A stretch of DNA of 64,000 nt from Kitasatospora sp. MAA19 (GCF_029894125.1 NZ_JARXYZ010000036.1:1-64000); one strand, 5' to 3'; positions 36,865 to 46,244 are shown, counted from the first letter of the stretch. A program made the numbers and translations. Notes: generated from the sequence alone by a model not told the origin.

Positions 36865-37234
36865 ACGCCCCCTTGGTTATTCGCGGGCTAACGACTGGAA
36901 ACGTCAGAGACTCTAGCGGGACCCGTCAGCCGGTGCAGTCATTCGACGTGTTAACGCCATGAATGACCCGATCGGCGGAAGATCTGTGCACAAAGTTGAC
37001 GTTTGACCGGAGTGAAGGGGGCGCGTTCGTCAGTATGCGCGAGAGAGACCGGCGCGCGGGCCGGTCAGATCGTGCGCCGAGCGCAGTTGCGCGCCCCCGT
37101 CCGTCCCGTCCGGTGGAACCCGCGCCCGCCCGGCACGCGAGGCCGCCGGTCAACTTTTCCGTCCGACCAGGCCGACCGGGTGACGGCGGCCCGGGTCGCA
37201 CCCGGCCCGCGGACGGCGCGATCGCCGCCGACCG
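36865..37234. promoter_or_regulatory. 370-bp region upstream of the PTM operon (probable promoter)
   Basis: It separates ftdA from the XRE-type regulator gene on the same strand and is the only sizeable gap before the operon. The part nearest ftdA (36880-37020) is AT-richer than average. A weak candidate -10 TAGAGT on the minus strand, about 36911-36916, has a TGCACC-like element 16 bp upstream. A small palindrome, CGGGACCCG, lies near 36918. No validated site is claimed; an XRE operator would be expected here if the neighbour is the regulator. Confidence 0.45.
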
Positions 37235-38680
37235 TCACGATCCGGCCAGCTCCGCCAGCCGCCGCGCCGTGTCCGGCCGATGCGCCGCGAGGCGGTCGCG
37301 CAGGCCGCGCAGCTCGTACCCGACCAGGGCCGGCAGGGCCTCGACCGGGGCGGTCTCCAGAGTGGGCCCGAGCAGTTCGACGGCCGTCCGGGGGTCGTGC
37401 GCGCAGGCGTGGCAGTCCGCCACCCGGACGGTGAACAGCAGTCGGCTGGCGGGCAGCTGCGCCGGGCCGAGCAGATCGAGCGCGGTCTCGGCGGCGGTCA
37501 ACGCGCGCTGGGCCAGCCGGGGGTCGTCGACGACCGCGGCGAGGTCGCGCAGGGCGGCGGCCGCGCCGGACTCCACCCGCAGCCGCATCGAGGCGATGGA
37601 GAGCCAGGGCGCGTCGTCCTCGTCCCGGGCACCGATGTGGTCCAGGTGCAGCCGGGCACGGCCGAGGTGCCGGATGGTGGCCCGGACGTCGCCGGTGAGG
37701 GCGAGCGCGCGGGCCTGGCCGATCTGGCCCATCGCGCCGGACCAGTGCCGGCCGGGGGCGGCGCGGCCGATCTCCCGGGCGTAGCCGAAGGCTGCGGCCG
37801 GGTCGCCGTCCAGCCGGGCGAGGGTGCTCATGTCGCTGAGCGCGGCGACCTGGGTGGCCTGGTCCCCGGCCAGCTCGGCCCAGGCGAGCGCACGGTCGAA
37901 GCAGGCCATCGCGGTGGCGTTGCGGCCGTCCTGCATCCGCAGCGCGCCCGCGGCGTGGGCGTGTTCGGCGGCGAGGCGGGCGAGCGGGCGGCGCTGCTCG
38001 GCGGAGGCCGCGGCGAGCCGGGCGAGCACGGCCTGCAGGGTGCGTTCGACGGCGGCGGCCAGGCCCGGCAGTCCGCCGGTCTCGCCGGAGCGCAGGTGGG
38101 CGGCGAGCAGGCCGGTCAGGGCGTGTGCGGTGGCGGCGTCCAGGGGCGGCGCGGCGGCCGGGTCGGCGGCGCAGAACTCGGCGTGCAGGGCCGCGAGTTC
38201 GACCGGGTCGGGGACGTCACAGCCGTCGGCGCCGTGCAGCGGGCAGAGCAGGCCGTAGTCGGGCAGCCGCGGTGGCGGCTGGGCGGGGGCGGTCCACCGG
38301 ACCGGGCCGCCGGGCCCGCTCGCGGCCGTGGGCAGCGGGGGCCGCAGCAGGCCCGGCGCGAAGGCCGCCAGAGAGGGCAGCTCGGCGGTCTCGGCACGCT
38401 GGCAGGCGGCGCGCAGGTCACCTCCCGCGCCGAGAAGTTCGTCGATCCGGTCGACGATCCGCGGGGTGACCCGGCGGGCGCCGTGCTCGATCTTGCTCAC
38501 CGCGGTGTGGTCGTAGCCGATGCCGGCGCCGAGTTGGGCCTGGGTGAGGCCGGCCCGGCGCCGCCAGTGGCGCAGCCGGGCGCCGAAGTCCCGCCAGGCG
38601 TCCGGGTCCTGGGCGGGCGGCGGGGAAGGCCGGGAGGGAGGTGCGGACGCCCGCGCCGCGGCCACGCGGTTCCGGTGCAC
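37235..38680 (-). CDS. XRE-family helix-turn-helix regulator with TPR-like C-terminus
   Basis: 481 residues from GTG 38680, fixed by GGAGGAGG ending 5 nt upstream; the longer frame to 38782 adds no conserved sequence. The HTH is at about residues 33-88 (LRHWRRRAGLTQAQLGAGIGYDHTAVSKIEHGARRVTPRIVDRIDELL). A linker and a ~300-residue all-helical region (LAAEHAHAAGALRMQDGRNATAMACFDRALAWAELAGD, QIGQARALALTGD) with tetratricopeptide character follow, as in actinomycete XRE-TPR regulators. It sits directly upstream of ftdA in the same orientation with a 370-bp gap. Control of the PTM operon is plausible but inferred only from position. Confidence 0.85.
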   Translation of the reverse strand: MHRNRVAAARASAPPSRPSPPPAQDPDAWRDFGARLRHWRRRAGLTQAQLGAGIGYDHTAVSKIEHGARRVTPRIVDRIDELLGAGGDLRAACQRAETAELPSLAAFAPGLLRPPLPTAASGPGGPVRWTAPAQPPPRLPDYGLLCPLHGADGCDVPDPVELAALHAEFCAADPAAAPPLDAATAHALTGLLAAHLRSGETGGLPGLAAAVERTLQAVLARLAAASAEQRRPLARLAAEHAHAAGALRMQDGRNATAMACFDRALAWAELAGDQATQVAALSDMSTLARLDGDPAAAFGYAREIGRAAPGRHWSGAMGQIGQARALALTGDVRATIRHLGRARLHLDHIGARDEDDAPWLSIASMRLRVESGAAAALRDLAAVVDDPRLAQRALTAAETALDLLGPAQLPASRLLFTVRVADCHACAHDPRTAVELLGPTLETAPVEALPALVGYELRGLRDRLAAHRPDTARRLAELAGS

Positions 38681-38982
38681 GGCTGCCTCCTCCGGTTGGA
38701 CCCCCGGGCCTGTCGCGGACCTCCCGACGATGAGGACGGTACTCGATGGCACCCGGTCCGTACATGACGTGGTCTCAACCACTTGGAGGAAAGCCCAGCT
38801 TGACGGAATTTGCCAACCCTATGCATCGCTCGCACCAGCCATTGACCAGAGCATGACGCCATGTGAGGGTTCCGGCACCCGAGCGCGGACGGCCCGCACG
38901 GCCGTCCCCCCAGACACGGCCCTGCGGTGCGCCACCAGCCATGCCGTCTGCGGTCGAGGACCCCCACATGCGAGGAGCCTCG

Positions 38983-41357
38983 ATGCAACGCAGAGTTTCC
39001 ACAGGACGGTTGCTGACCACGGCGACCACCCTGACCGTGCTGGCCGGCATGATCGCCGCCACCGCGGGGCCGGCCACCGCCGCGCCCACCCCCTCCCCCG
39101 CACCACCGAGCGCGCTGAGCGCCGCGGTCAACGCCGCCGACGCCGCCGCGGCGGCCGGTGTGGACGCCTCGCCAAGGGCCCCGGCGAGACCTACGAGCGC
39201 CGGGCCGTCACCCCCTGGATCGGCGGCCTGTACTCCGTCGCGTACGAGCGCAGCTACCGCGGCCTGCCGGTGGTCGGCGGCGACGCGGTGGTGCTCGCCG
39301 ACGGCCAGGGCAAGGTCCGCGGCCTCCAGTCGGCGGCCTCCGGCCCGGTCGGCGGCTCGACGACCCCACAGGTCAGCGCGGCGAAGGCGGAGAAGACCGC
39401 CCGGACCAAGCTCGCCGGTGTGGACAAGGTCGAGTCCCCCCGGCTGGTCGTCCGGGTCAAGGACGGCTCCGGCGGCCGGCTCGCCTGGGAGACCGTGCTG
39501 ACCGGCCGCAGCGAGAGCGCCCCGAGCCGGCTGCACGTCTTCGTGGACGCCGCGACCGGCGAGGTCATCGACTCCTACGACGACGTCCGCGCGGGCACCG
39601 TCAACAGCAAGTGGAACGGCCCGGCGCCGGTCACCATCAGCACCAGCGGCTCGGGCGGCTCGTACTCGCTGCGCGACCCGAACCGGCCCGGCCTCACCTG
39701 CTCCGACTACGGCACCGGCCAGGTCTTCACCAAGTCCAGCGACTCCTGGGGCACCGGCAACCCGTCCAGCAAGGAGACCGGCTGCGGCGACGCCATGTGG
39801 GCGGCCCAGAAGGAATGGGACATGCTCCGCGACTGGCTGGGTCGCAACGGGCACGACGGCAACGGCGGCAGCTGGCCGGTCAAGGTCGGCCTGAACGACG
39901 TCAACGCCTACTGGGACGGCAGCTCCATATCGATCGGCCACAGCCAGGCCGGCGAGTGGATCGCCGCGATGGACGTCGTCGGGCACGAGTTCGGCCACGG
40001 CATCGACCAGTACACCCCGGGCGGCGCCAACAACGAGTCCGGCCTGGGCGAGTCCACCGGCGACATCATGGGCGCGCTCACCGAGTCGTACGCCAACGAG
40101 CCCGCGCCGTACGACTCTCCGGACTACACCGTCGGCGAGATGATCAACCTGGTCGGCAGCGGTCCGATCCGGAACATGTACAACCCGTCGCTGGTGAGCA
40201 ACAACCCCAACTGCTACTCCTCCTCCATCCCCAACACCGAGGAGCACGCGGCCGCCGGCCCGCTGAACCACTGGTTCTACCTGCTCGCCGAGGGCTCCAC
40301 CCCGGGCGGCGGCAAGCCCACCAGCCCGACCTGCAACAACTCCTCGGTCACCGGCATCGGCATCAAGGACGCCGGCCGGGTCTTCTACGGCGGCATGCTG
40401 CTCAAGACCAGCGGCATGACGTACAAGCGCTACCGCACCGCGACCCTGACCGCGGCGAAGAACCTGGACCCGTCCTGCACCTACTTCAACCGGGCCAAGG
40501 CCGCCTGGGACGCGATCAGCGTGCCCGCGCAGAGCGGTGACCCGACCTGCACGCCGTCCGGCAACAACGACTTCTCGCTCGCGCTCGGCCCGGCCTCCGG
40601 CTCGGTCCAGCCCGGCGCCTCGACCACGGCGACGGTCAGCACCGCCGTCACCTCGGGCACCGCGCAGACCGTCAACCTGACCGCCTCCGGCGCCCCGGCC
40701 GGGGTCACCGCGACGCTCAACCCCTCGTCGGTGCAGACCGGTTCGTCCGCCACGCTGACGCTCTCGGCGTCCTCCTCGGCGGCCGCCGGCACCTACGCGA
40801 TCACCGTCACCGGCACCGCCGGCGCGGCCACCCACACCACCCAGTACACCCTGACCGTCGGCGGCGGCGGCAACCCCGGCGGGCCCGCGCCCGACATCGA
40901 CGTCGCCAAGGTCCAGGCCCACCTGGCCCAGCTGAACACCATCGCCAACCAGAGCGGCGGCAACCGCCGGGCCGGCAGCGCCGGGCACAGCCAGTCCGTG
41001 GCGTACATCAAGGGCAAGCTGCAGGCGGCCGGCTACACCGTGACCGAGCAGACCTGCACCTCCTGCACCTACCAGTCCAACAACCTGATCGCCGACTGGC
41101 CCGGCGGCCCGGCGGACCAGGTCACCATGTTCGGCGCCCACCTGGACAGCGTCTCGGCCGGCCCCGGCATCAACGACAACGGCTCCGGCTCGGCCACCCT
41201 GCTGGAGAACGCCCTCGTCCTCGCCCAGCAGAACCGCACCCTGACCCGGCACGTCCGGTTCGCCTGGTGGACCGGTGAGGAGCAGGGCCTGCAGGGCTCA
41301 CAGTCCTACGTCGGCCAGCTGAGCTCCGCCCAGCGCTCCGCGATCAAGTCCTACTAC
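38983..41357 (+). pseudogene. Secreted M4 (thermolysin-type) metallopeptidase fused to M28 aminopeptidase domain; frameshifted and 3'-truncated
   Basis: It starts at ATG 38983 after GAGGAG (38972-38977), with a Sec signal (LLTTATTLTVLAGMIAATAGPATAA). At about 39167 the frame is lost: one missing base (expected GVDALAKGPGETYE) moves the sequence to the next frame, where the propeptide, M4 catalytic domain (GHEFGHGIDQ, then GESTGDIMGALTE), an Ig-like linker and an M28 domain like the S. griseus aminopeptidase (GAHLDSVSAGPGINDNGSGS, WWTGEEQGL) follow. The M28 domain stops at SYY (about 41357), exactly where the element carrying the integrase begins, so its last two metal ligands are missing. A sequencing error could explain the frameshift but not the truncation. 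Before decay it would have been a secreted zinc protease. Confidence 0.85.
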
Positions 41358-41411
41358 ATAGCACGCTTTCGGCGGTTCGTCCCAGCTCAGGGACTTGATC
41401 GACCATCCGGG

Positions 41412-41433
41412 GTCAGCAAAACGTCAGCAAGAC
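41412..41433. repeat. Tandem 11-bp repeat next to the element junction
   Basis: Two consecutive units, GTCAGCAAAAC and GTCAGCAAGAC, between the junction at about 41357 and the integrase start (41455). Position and size suggest integrase arm-type binding sites. Confidence 0.6.
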
Positions 41434-41454
41434 GCCCGGGGAGCGAGATCGATC

Positions 41455-42612
41455 ATGGCAACCACCAGCCTCATCCGCGGCATGGGTTCCTTCTTCAAGG
41501 AGTGCGAGCACCCCGAGTCCCGGTGGCCCCGGTGCCCGCACGAGTACAAGATCCGGTACCGCAACGCGGCCGGGAGGCAGACGGAGGAGTCCGGGTTCAC
41601 CGCCCAGGACAAGGCTAAGGCCCGTCTGGCCGAGGTCTACCAGGCCCGGAAGAACGCCCCGCAGAGCCAGCGCAAGGCGGAGCGGATCCAGAAGTACAGC
41701 CCGATGCAGTTCGGGGACTACGTCAAGGAGTGGCAGGCCGGCCAGCGCCACCTCGGCCCGGCCTCGCTGAAGCACCTCGAATCACTGCTGGAGCACCATC
41801 TCCACCCCGCGTTCCGCAGCCGCCGGATGGGCACGTTCGACCACAAGGTCGTCGAGGCCTTCATCCAGACCATGGAACGCAACGGCGTTGGCCTGGCCGC
41901 CCAGGCCAACGCCTACGACAAGCTCAAGTCGATCCTCCTCGACGCCCACCGCCTCGGCCTCTACGACGAAAGCCCTCTCGACGGCGTCAAGCCGCCCCAG
42001 TACGACCCCAACCGCGCCGTCGTCCCCTCCCCCACCCAGGTGCAGGAGATACGCACCGCCGGCGACGACGCCTTCCTCGTCGTCTCCGACCTCATGAGTG
42101 GTTCCGGCCTACGCAATGGCGAGGCGCTCGCCGTCAACATCAACAACATCGTCGCCGACGACGTCTACCGCGTCACGGAGCAGGTCAACATGACCACCAA
42201 GGACTACGCGCCGCTCAAACACCGAAAGGAGGGTGACTACCGCGACGTCCCGCTGCCCTCCCGCACCAGGCTCAGCATCGAGTGGTACGCCGACAAGTAC
42301 GGAACCGTCGACGGCTACCTCCTCCGCCATCCCCGGGACCTCGGCAAGCCCTACCCGTACCACCTCCTGCAGAACCAGTGGCAGCGCGTCGTCAAACAGT
42401 CCGACGACGTCGACATCCCCGAAGGCATGGTGCTCTACGGCCTCCGCCACTTCTTCGCCTCGAACTGCCTCAGCCACAACATCCCCATCACCGACGTCGC
42501 CGAGTGGATGGGCCACAAGAGCATCGACATCACGTTCAAGATCTACCGACACCTCATGCCAGGCTCCATCGCCCACGCCGCCCAGATCCTCGGCCTCGAC
42601 CTGGCCGCCTGA
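41455..42612 (+). CDS. int: Tyrosine recombinase / phage-type integrase
   Basis: 385 residues from ATG 41455 with GGGAG at about 41439. Zinc-binding-like Cys residues and a positively charged N-terminal arm domain (1-80), a SAM-like core-binding domain (about 85-175), then the catalytic domain. Catalytic residues: Arg220 (SGLRNGEAL), Arg331 in LYGLRH, where the usual His of box II is Tyr328, His354 (WMGHKS) and Tyr364 (KIYRH). It starts about 100 bp from the point where the M4-M28 peptidase gene is cut, so it probably inserted the element there. It is convergent with a small excisionase gene across a shared terminator. Confidence 0.93.
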   Translation: MATTSLIRGMGSFFKECEHPESRWPRCPHEYKIRYRNAAGRQTEESGFTAQDKAKARLAEVYQARKNAPQSQRKAERIQKYSPMQFGDYVKEWQAGQRHLGPASLKHLESLLEHHLHPAFRSRRMGTFDHKVVEAFIQTMERNGVGLAAQANAYDKLKSILLDAHRLGLYDESPLDGVKPPQYDPNRAVVPSPTQVQEIRTAGDDAFLVVSDLMSGSGLRNGEALAVNINNIVADDVYRVTEQVNMTTKDYAPLKHRKEGDYRDVPLPSRTRLSIEWYADKYGTVDGYLLRHPRDLGKPYPYHLLQNQWQRVVKQSDDVDIPEGMVLYGLRHFFASNCLSHNIPITDVAEWMGHKSIDITFKIYRHLMPGSIAHAAQILGLDLAA

Positions 42613-42614
42613 AC

Positions 42615-42652
42615 ACGGGGAGGCCCCGTCCCTCAGGACAGGGCCTCCCCGT
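42615..42652. terminator. Bidirectional terminator between int and xis
   Basis: 12-bp perfect stem, ACGGGGAGGCCC with GGGCCTCCCCGT, and an inner GTCC/GGAC pairing, immediately after the int stop codon and 19 bp before the end of the convergent excisionase gene. Confidence 0.8.
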
Positions 42653-42670
42653 ATTCCGCGGGCAACAGGC

Positions 42671-42862
42671 TCAGATGCCGGACACCTGCTGCTGCTTCGC
42701 CCACGCCTGAACCTCGGACACCTTGAACTGAAGCTTCGAATTCCTCCCGCGCCCGAACCGGTACGGAACAAGGCCCGCACGCGTCACCTCGCGATACACC
42801 CACGGAACGGACATGTTCAAATACTCCGCCGTCTCCTTGACGGTCATGAACTGCTGAGCCAC
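42671..42862 (-). CDS. xis: Excisionase-type helix-turn-helix protein
   Basis: 63 residues from GTG 42862, supported by GAGGAG six nt upstream; longer starts lack support. TVKETAEYLNMSVPWVYREVTRAGLVPYRFG is a classic MerR-like/HTH_17 excisionase motif, followed by KLQFKVSEVQAWAKQQQV. It binds DNA next to the attachment site to direct integrase towards excision (family role). It is convergent with int. Confidence 0.85.
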   Translation of the reverse strand: MAQQFMTVKETAEYLNMSVPWVYREVTRAGLVPYRFGRGRNSKLQFKVSEVQAWAKQQQVSGI

Positions 42863-43567
42863 AGGGCTCTCCTCTGCGATAGCCGAGCACAGCGCCCAAG
42901 TTCTCAGCCAACGCCAGTTTGGCCGCACCGAGAGCCTGTGCTACGGCAATCACAGTCCAGCGGCGATACCCAGGCGCAACGCAACCAACGTGGCAGAACG
43001 ACCAGAAGGACCGCACTCGCGAACCCAACAATGCCTACGGAAACGCTGGCTGAGACGACACAGGTAGAACGCCAACCCTCTTGACCCCCAGCGGTCGAAA
43101 GGGCGTCCGACTGGTGCTCGTCAGTCCGAATCCCGCAGTTCATGGCCTACCTCGTCCGCGACGCATGACGCCTAATGACACCTCATGACGCCCAGTCCGT
43201 GAGAGGCGCGTGAGAGGTGACGACCGACCAACGCCTGGAGAGTGACTTGCCTCACAGCTCCATTGTAGGGCTCACTCCGTGTCTCAGGCTGTGTCTTCGC
43301 CGTGCCAAAGCTTTGCGGCGCCGACTCGCGTCCGAGCATTTCCGCCCGGTCGCGGAAGGCAAGAAGGCGACACTGTTATGAAATTCGGTGGCAGCGGTAC
43401 GGCGTCCATCCCGCAGCCGAGCTAATCACGGTATTCGTGAACCTACCTATCTCTATTACTTTCGCCGCTCGCCGGTGAGGGATCTATCGACGTCGGTTTG
43501 AGGCCGTGGTTGAGATCTGCCGTGCCCTGTGGCTGGTGGGGCCGTTGGAATCGTCTGCGCCCACCGA
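42863..43567. other. 705-bp region upstream of xis without a confident gene
   Basis: It contains direct-repeat blocks (separate entry) and an AT-richer stretch at 43370-43460. A 79-codon minus-strand frame (42904-43143) has one hydrophobic segment (VSVGIVGFASAVLLVVLPRW) and could encode a tiny membrane protein, but start and coding character are weak. Confidence 0.45.
43165..43220. repeat. Helically phased repeats: three ATGACRCCY units and two GTGAGAGG units
   Basis: ATGACGCCTA, ATGACACCTC and ATGACGCCCA follow each other at exactly 10-bp period (43165-43194). They are followed by GTGAGAGGCGC and GTGAGAGGTGA at 11-bp period (43199-43220). The spacing equals one DNA helical turn, as for cooperative binding of a small DNA-binding protein such as an excisionase or partition protein. 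About 300 bp upstream of xis. Confidence 0.6.
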
Positions 43568-43568
43568 A

Positions 43569-43602
43569 AAGCCCAGGCCGGGACCAGCCCCGTCCTGGGC
43601 TT
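43569..43602 (-). terminator. Hairpin after the GyrB-like gene
   Basis: AAGCCCAGG (43569-43577) pairs with CCTGGGCTT (43594-43602), 16-nt loop, 23 bp beyond the stop of the minus-strand GyrB-like gene. Confidence 0.6.
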
Positions 43603-43624
43603 CGGTGTCTTCGGTGTGCTGCTG

Positions 43625-44776
43625 TCAGTGGCGGGTAGTCATCGAGATCCGAGCGAGGACGGCGGTCGCCTGCGCCGGGGTGGCGCGGAGCCAGACGGCC
43701 AGGTGCTCTCGGACGGCCTCGGCGACGCAGGCGCGGACGGGCCCGTTGCCCAGTCGGTCGCGGGTGGCCCCCTCGAACTCGGGGCGATCGAGCTTCACCG
43801 ACACGACCGCCGTCAGGCCCGCGCCGAGCTGGGCGGGGGTGAAGTCGGGGTCGGACAGGGTGAGCAGCTGTTGCTCGCGGGCGTAGGCGTTGACCGCGGC
43901 CGCCAGGCCGTCGCGGAAGCCGAGCTCGTGCGTGCCGCCGCCGGTGGTCGGCCGGCTGTTGGCGTAGCTTGCGACCCGTTCCTCGCGGGAGTCGCACCAA
44001 CGGAAAGCCACCTCGATGGTTCCCTCCATGTCGGTGTACTCGCGCTCAAGGCCGATCACGTCCGGGTGGAGGGGGGCGCTCTGCTCCGCGATGTGGTCCC
44101 TCGGTCCGCCGGGGAAGCGGAAGCGGACGGCCCGGGGCGCCGCGGGGTCGCGGTCATCGGTCAGGGTGATGTCCAAGTCCCGGTTCAGGATGGCCAGTTC
44201 CCTGAAGCGCTCGGCCAGCGCGTCGAACGAGAACTCCAGTGTCTCGAAGATCTCAACATCGGGCCGGAAGGTGATCGCGGTCCCGCTGCCGTCGGCCGGT
44301 CCAGTGCGGGTGGGCGTCGCGACAGCTACGCCTCGCTCGTACTCCAGCACCCAGCGGGCGCCGTCGCGCCGTACCTCGGCCGTCAGGCGGCCCGACAGTG
44401 CGTTGACGACGGCCAGTCCCACGCCGAAGTGGCCGCCGAACAGCGAGTGCCGGTTGGCCGGCTGTGCCCCGCAGCAGAGCACGGCCAACCGGGTCTCCAG
44501 CGCAGGGCCTTCGCTGTGGCCGGCGTGCTCGACCGGGAGGCCCATGCCGTCGTCGGCGACGCGGATGCCACCGTCGGCGGTGAGGGTGATCTCGACACGG
44601 CTGGCGGTGCCGCCGAGGATCTCGTCCAGCGCCCGCTCGGTGACCTCGAACACCAGGTGATGAAGGCCGCGTTCACCGACCGATCCGATGTACATCCCGG
44701 GCCGCTTGCGAACGGCCTCCAGGCCCTCCAGAACCACGATCGTGCTGGCGTCGTACGCCGTGGATTCCTCGCTCAT
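43625..44776 (-). CDS. GyrB-like GHKL ATPase without TOPRIM domain
   Basis: 383 residues from ATG 44776 with AGGGG just upstream. It aligns to the ATPase and transducer domains of DNA gyrase B: AVRKRPGMYIGSVGERGLHHLVFEV, then FGGHFGVGLAVVNALS, TGGGTHELGFRDGL and LTAVVSVKL. It ends where the TOPRIM/toroid part (EGDSA) would begin. Compared with E. coli GyrB, the catalytic Glu is kept (Glu44) but Mg-binding Asn46 is Arg48, Arg76 is Met78, and the QTK loop reads ATR. It therefore cannot cleave DNA and may bind ATP without normal turnover. It could be a regulator or inhibitor of gyrase, or a protein with its own role. It is not simply a truncated pseudogene, because it has its own stop codon and terminator. 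Confidence 0.85.
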   Translation of the reverse strand: MSEESTAYDASTIVVLEGLEAVRKRPGMYIGSVGERGLHHLVFEVTERALDEILGGTASRVEITLTADGGIRVADDGMGLPVEHAGHSEGPALETRLAVLCCGAQPANRHSLFGGHFGVGLAVVNALSGRLTAEVRRDGARWVLEYERGVAVATPTRTGPADGSGTAITFRPDVEIFETLEFSFDALAERFRELAILNRDLDITLTDDRDPAAPRAVRFRFPGGPRDHIAEQSAPLHPDVIGLEREYTDMEGTIEVAFRWCDSREERVASYANSRPTTGGGTHELGFRDGLAAAVNAYAREQQLLTLSDPDFTPAQLGAGLTAVVSVKLDRPEFEGATRDRLGNGPVRACVAEAVREHLAVWLRATPAQATAVLARISMTTRH

Positions 44777-45036
44777 GATGCCCCTCCGAGGGTGTGCGAC
44801 AGAGCTCCCCAGCCTAGGGGATTTCCGAGAAAACACCAGGTCATAGCCGGTTTGACGGGGTCGCGGACGGGCTTCTGAGGGCCAATAGGGAGCGCCCTGC
44901 CGGGAGGGGTGCGCACTGCCGCCGCAGTCCCGCCGCGGCCCTCTGAGGGCTGTCTGCGCCACTGTTTCGGGCGGCTGCGGCGCCACGAGTTTCAAGAATT
45001 TTCACGTCAGCCCGGTGCGGTGGTGGATGACGCGTG

Positions 45037-45082
45037 AACCGTCCGGCTCCGCGGCCATTTGGGCCCGCGGAGCCGGACGGTT
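45037..45082 (-). terminator. 18-bp hairpin terminator after the beta-propeller gene
   Basis: AACCGTCCGGCTCCGCGG (45037-45054) pairs perfectly with 45065-45082, 10-nt loop. Downstream of the minus-strand gene ending at 45204. Confidence 0.8.
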
Positions 45083-45203
45083 TGACTGATGAGTGGGCCG
45101 TTTCAGCTGTTCGGCTTCCTGACGCCGGGCGTGGAGGAACGACGTTTTCGCGTGCGATTGCGTATGCGACCTCGAGTGGTGTCGGGCGCGTGTTGCGAGT
45201 CGA

Positions 45204-46244
45204 TCAGCCGAGCTCCCAGAGTGTCAGCTGCCCTTGGTCGTCGACGGTGGTCCAGGTGCCGTCGCCGCGCAGCCGGGGCTCGGCGGCAAGACGGCCTCGG
45301 ATCGCTCCGCTGGAGAGGTCGACGACGTACGGGATGGTCCACTCGTCGTCCTCGGTCTCACCAGCGACGGTGACCACCGCAGTGGAGGCATCGAGGTAAC
45401 CACCGCTCCACGCGATGTGGGGCTCTTCGCCCTCGTCGTCATCGGTGTTCCCGTCCTCGCCGGGTCCTGCGGGGGTGAGGAAGCGGTCGACGGCGAAACG
45501 GCACAGCTCGGTTCCGTCCGGGAAGGCGTGAAAGACGGCGTCTTCCTCTCCGTGTCCGACGGTCATGAACTCCCGGCCGTCGGGGGAGACATCGATCAGG
45601 CAGCGGTCGTCCCACGGGTAGGCGCGGACGCTGATCGCATCCCCGTCCAGACGGCCATGGAAGAGGAAGACGCCGTCCTGGCCCTCGCCGACGTCCAGGA
45701 GCATGTGGATGCCGTCGGGGTGGGCCACCTGGTGGGCGCCCTGGCCGACCGTGGGCAGGGCGTGCTCGGCGAGCATCCGTCCGTCGGCGGCGGCGACGAC
45801 CAGCCAGCGGTCCCCGCCGTCTCCCCGACCCAGCATGGCGTCGGGTCGAAAGATCCACACGTGCGCGCCGTCGCGTGAGAAGGCGCAGTTTGCGAGCCCG
45901 ATCGAGGAGTGGGCCGGCTGCGTGAAGGGGATCCGCCAGCGCACCGTGCCGTCGGCGTCCACGCACAGGGCCTCGTGCTGGGTGGCAACGACGACGCATC
46001 CGGAGTCGGGTGCAAGAGCAGCGCCATAGGCGTCACGTGGCCGATCTCCCAGCCGGAACGCCACACGGGGCGCGACGGGCTCGTCAGTGGCAGCCGAGAA
46101 GTCCACCGCGAACAGCGTCCCTTCCGCCGCCCACGACACTGGGCTGTGTTTGGCCGTTACCGCCGAGCCTGCGAGTGGGGACGGTTCCGTTTCCCGTGTC
46201 AGCGGCTTGGTCGTGGCGATCGGTCGAACGGGCAGCAGCGTCAT
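45204..46244 (-). CDS. Hypothetical WD40/PQQ-type beta-propeller-like protein
   Basis: 346 residues from ATG 46244 (MTLLPVRPIATTK); the upstream in-frame part is a remnant of another gene. Repeated blade-like units are visible (CVVVATQHEALCVDADGTVRWRIP, WLVVAAADGRMLAEHALP, CLIDVSPDGREFMTVGHGEE, VVDLSSGAIRGRLAAEP, with DGTWTTVDDQGQLTLWEL at the end), typical of intracellular WD40/PQQ-like propellers. No signal peptide or enzymatic motif. Probable protein-interaction scaffold; partner unknown. An acidic insertion (GEDGNTDDDEGEE) interrupts one blade. It ends at a strong terminator. Confidence 0.7.
   Translation of the reverse strand: MTLLPVRPIATTKPLTRETEPSPLAGSAVTAKHSPVSWAAEGTLFAVDFSAATDEPVAPRVAFRLGDRPRDAYGAALAPDSGCVVVATQHEALCVDADGTVRWRIPFTQPAHSSIGLANCAFSRDGAHVWIFRPDAMLGRGDGGDRWLVVAAADGRMLAEHALPTVGQGAHQVAHPDGIHMLLDVGEGQDGVFLFHGRLDGDAISVRAYPWDDRCLIDVSPDGREFMTVGHGEEDAVFHAFPDGTELCRFAVDRFLTPAGPGEDGNTDDDEGEEPHIAWSGGYLDASTAVVTVAGETEDDEWTIPYVVDLSSGAIRGRLAAEPRLRGDGTWTTVDDQGQLTLWELG

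Noticed and set aside
42904..43143. 79-codon minus-strand frame with one hydrophobic segment upstream of xis
   Set aside because: Only a weak start and no homologue pattern recognised; kept as a possibility in the gap entry, not as a gene.
43165..43220. Tandem repeats considered as a plasmid replication origin (iterons)
   Set aside because: Only three plus two units and no replication initiator gene in the window.
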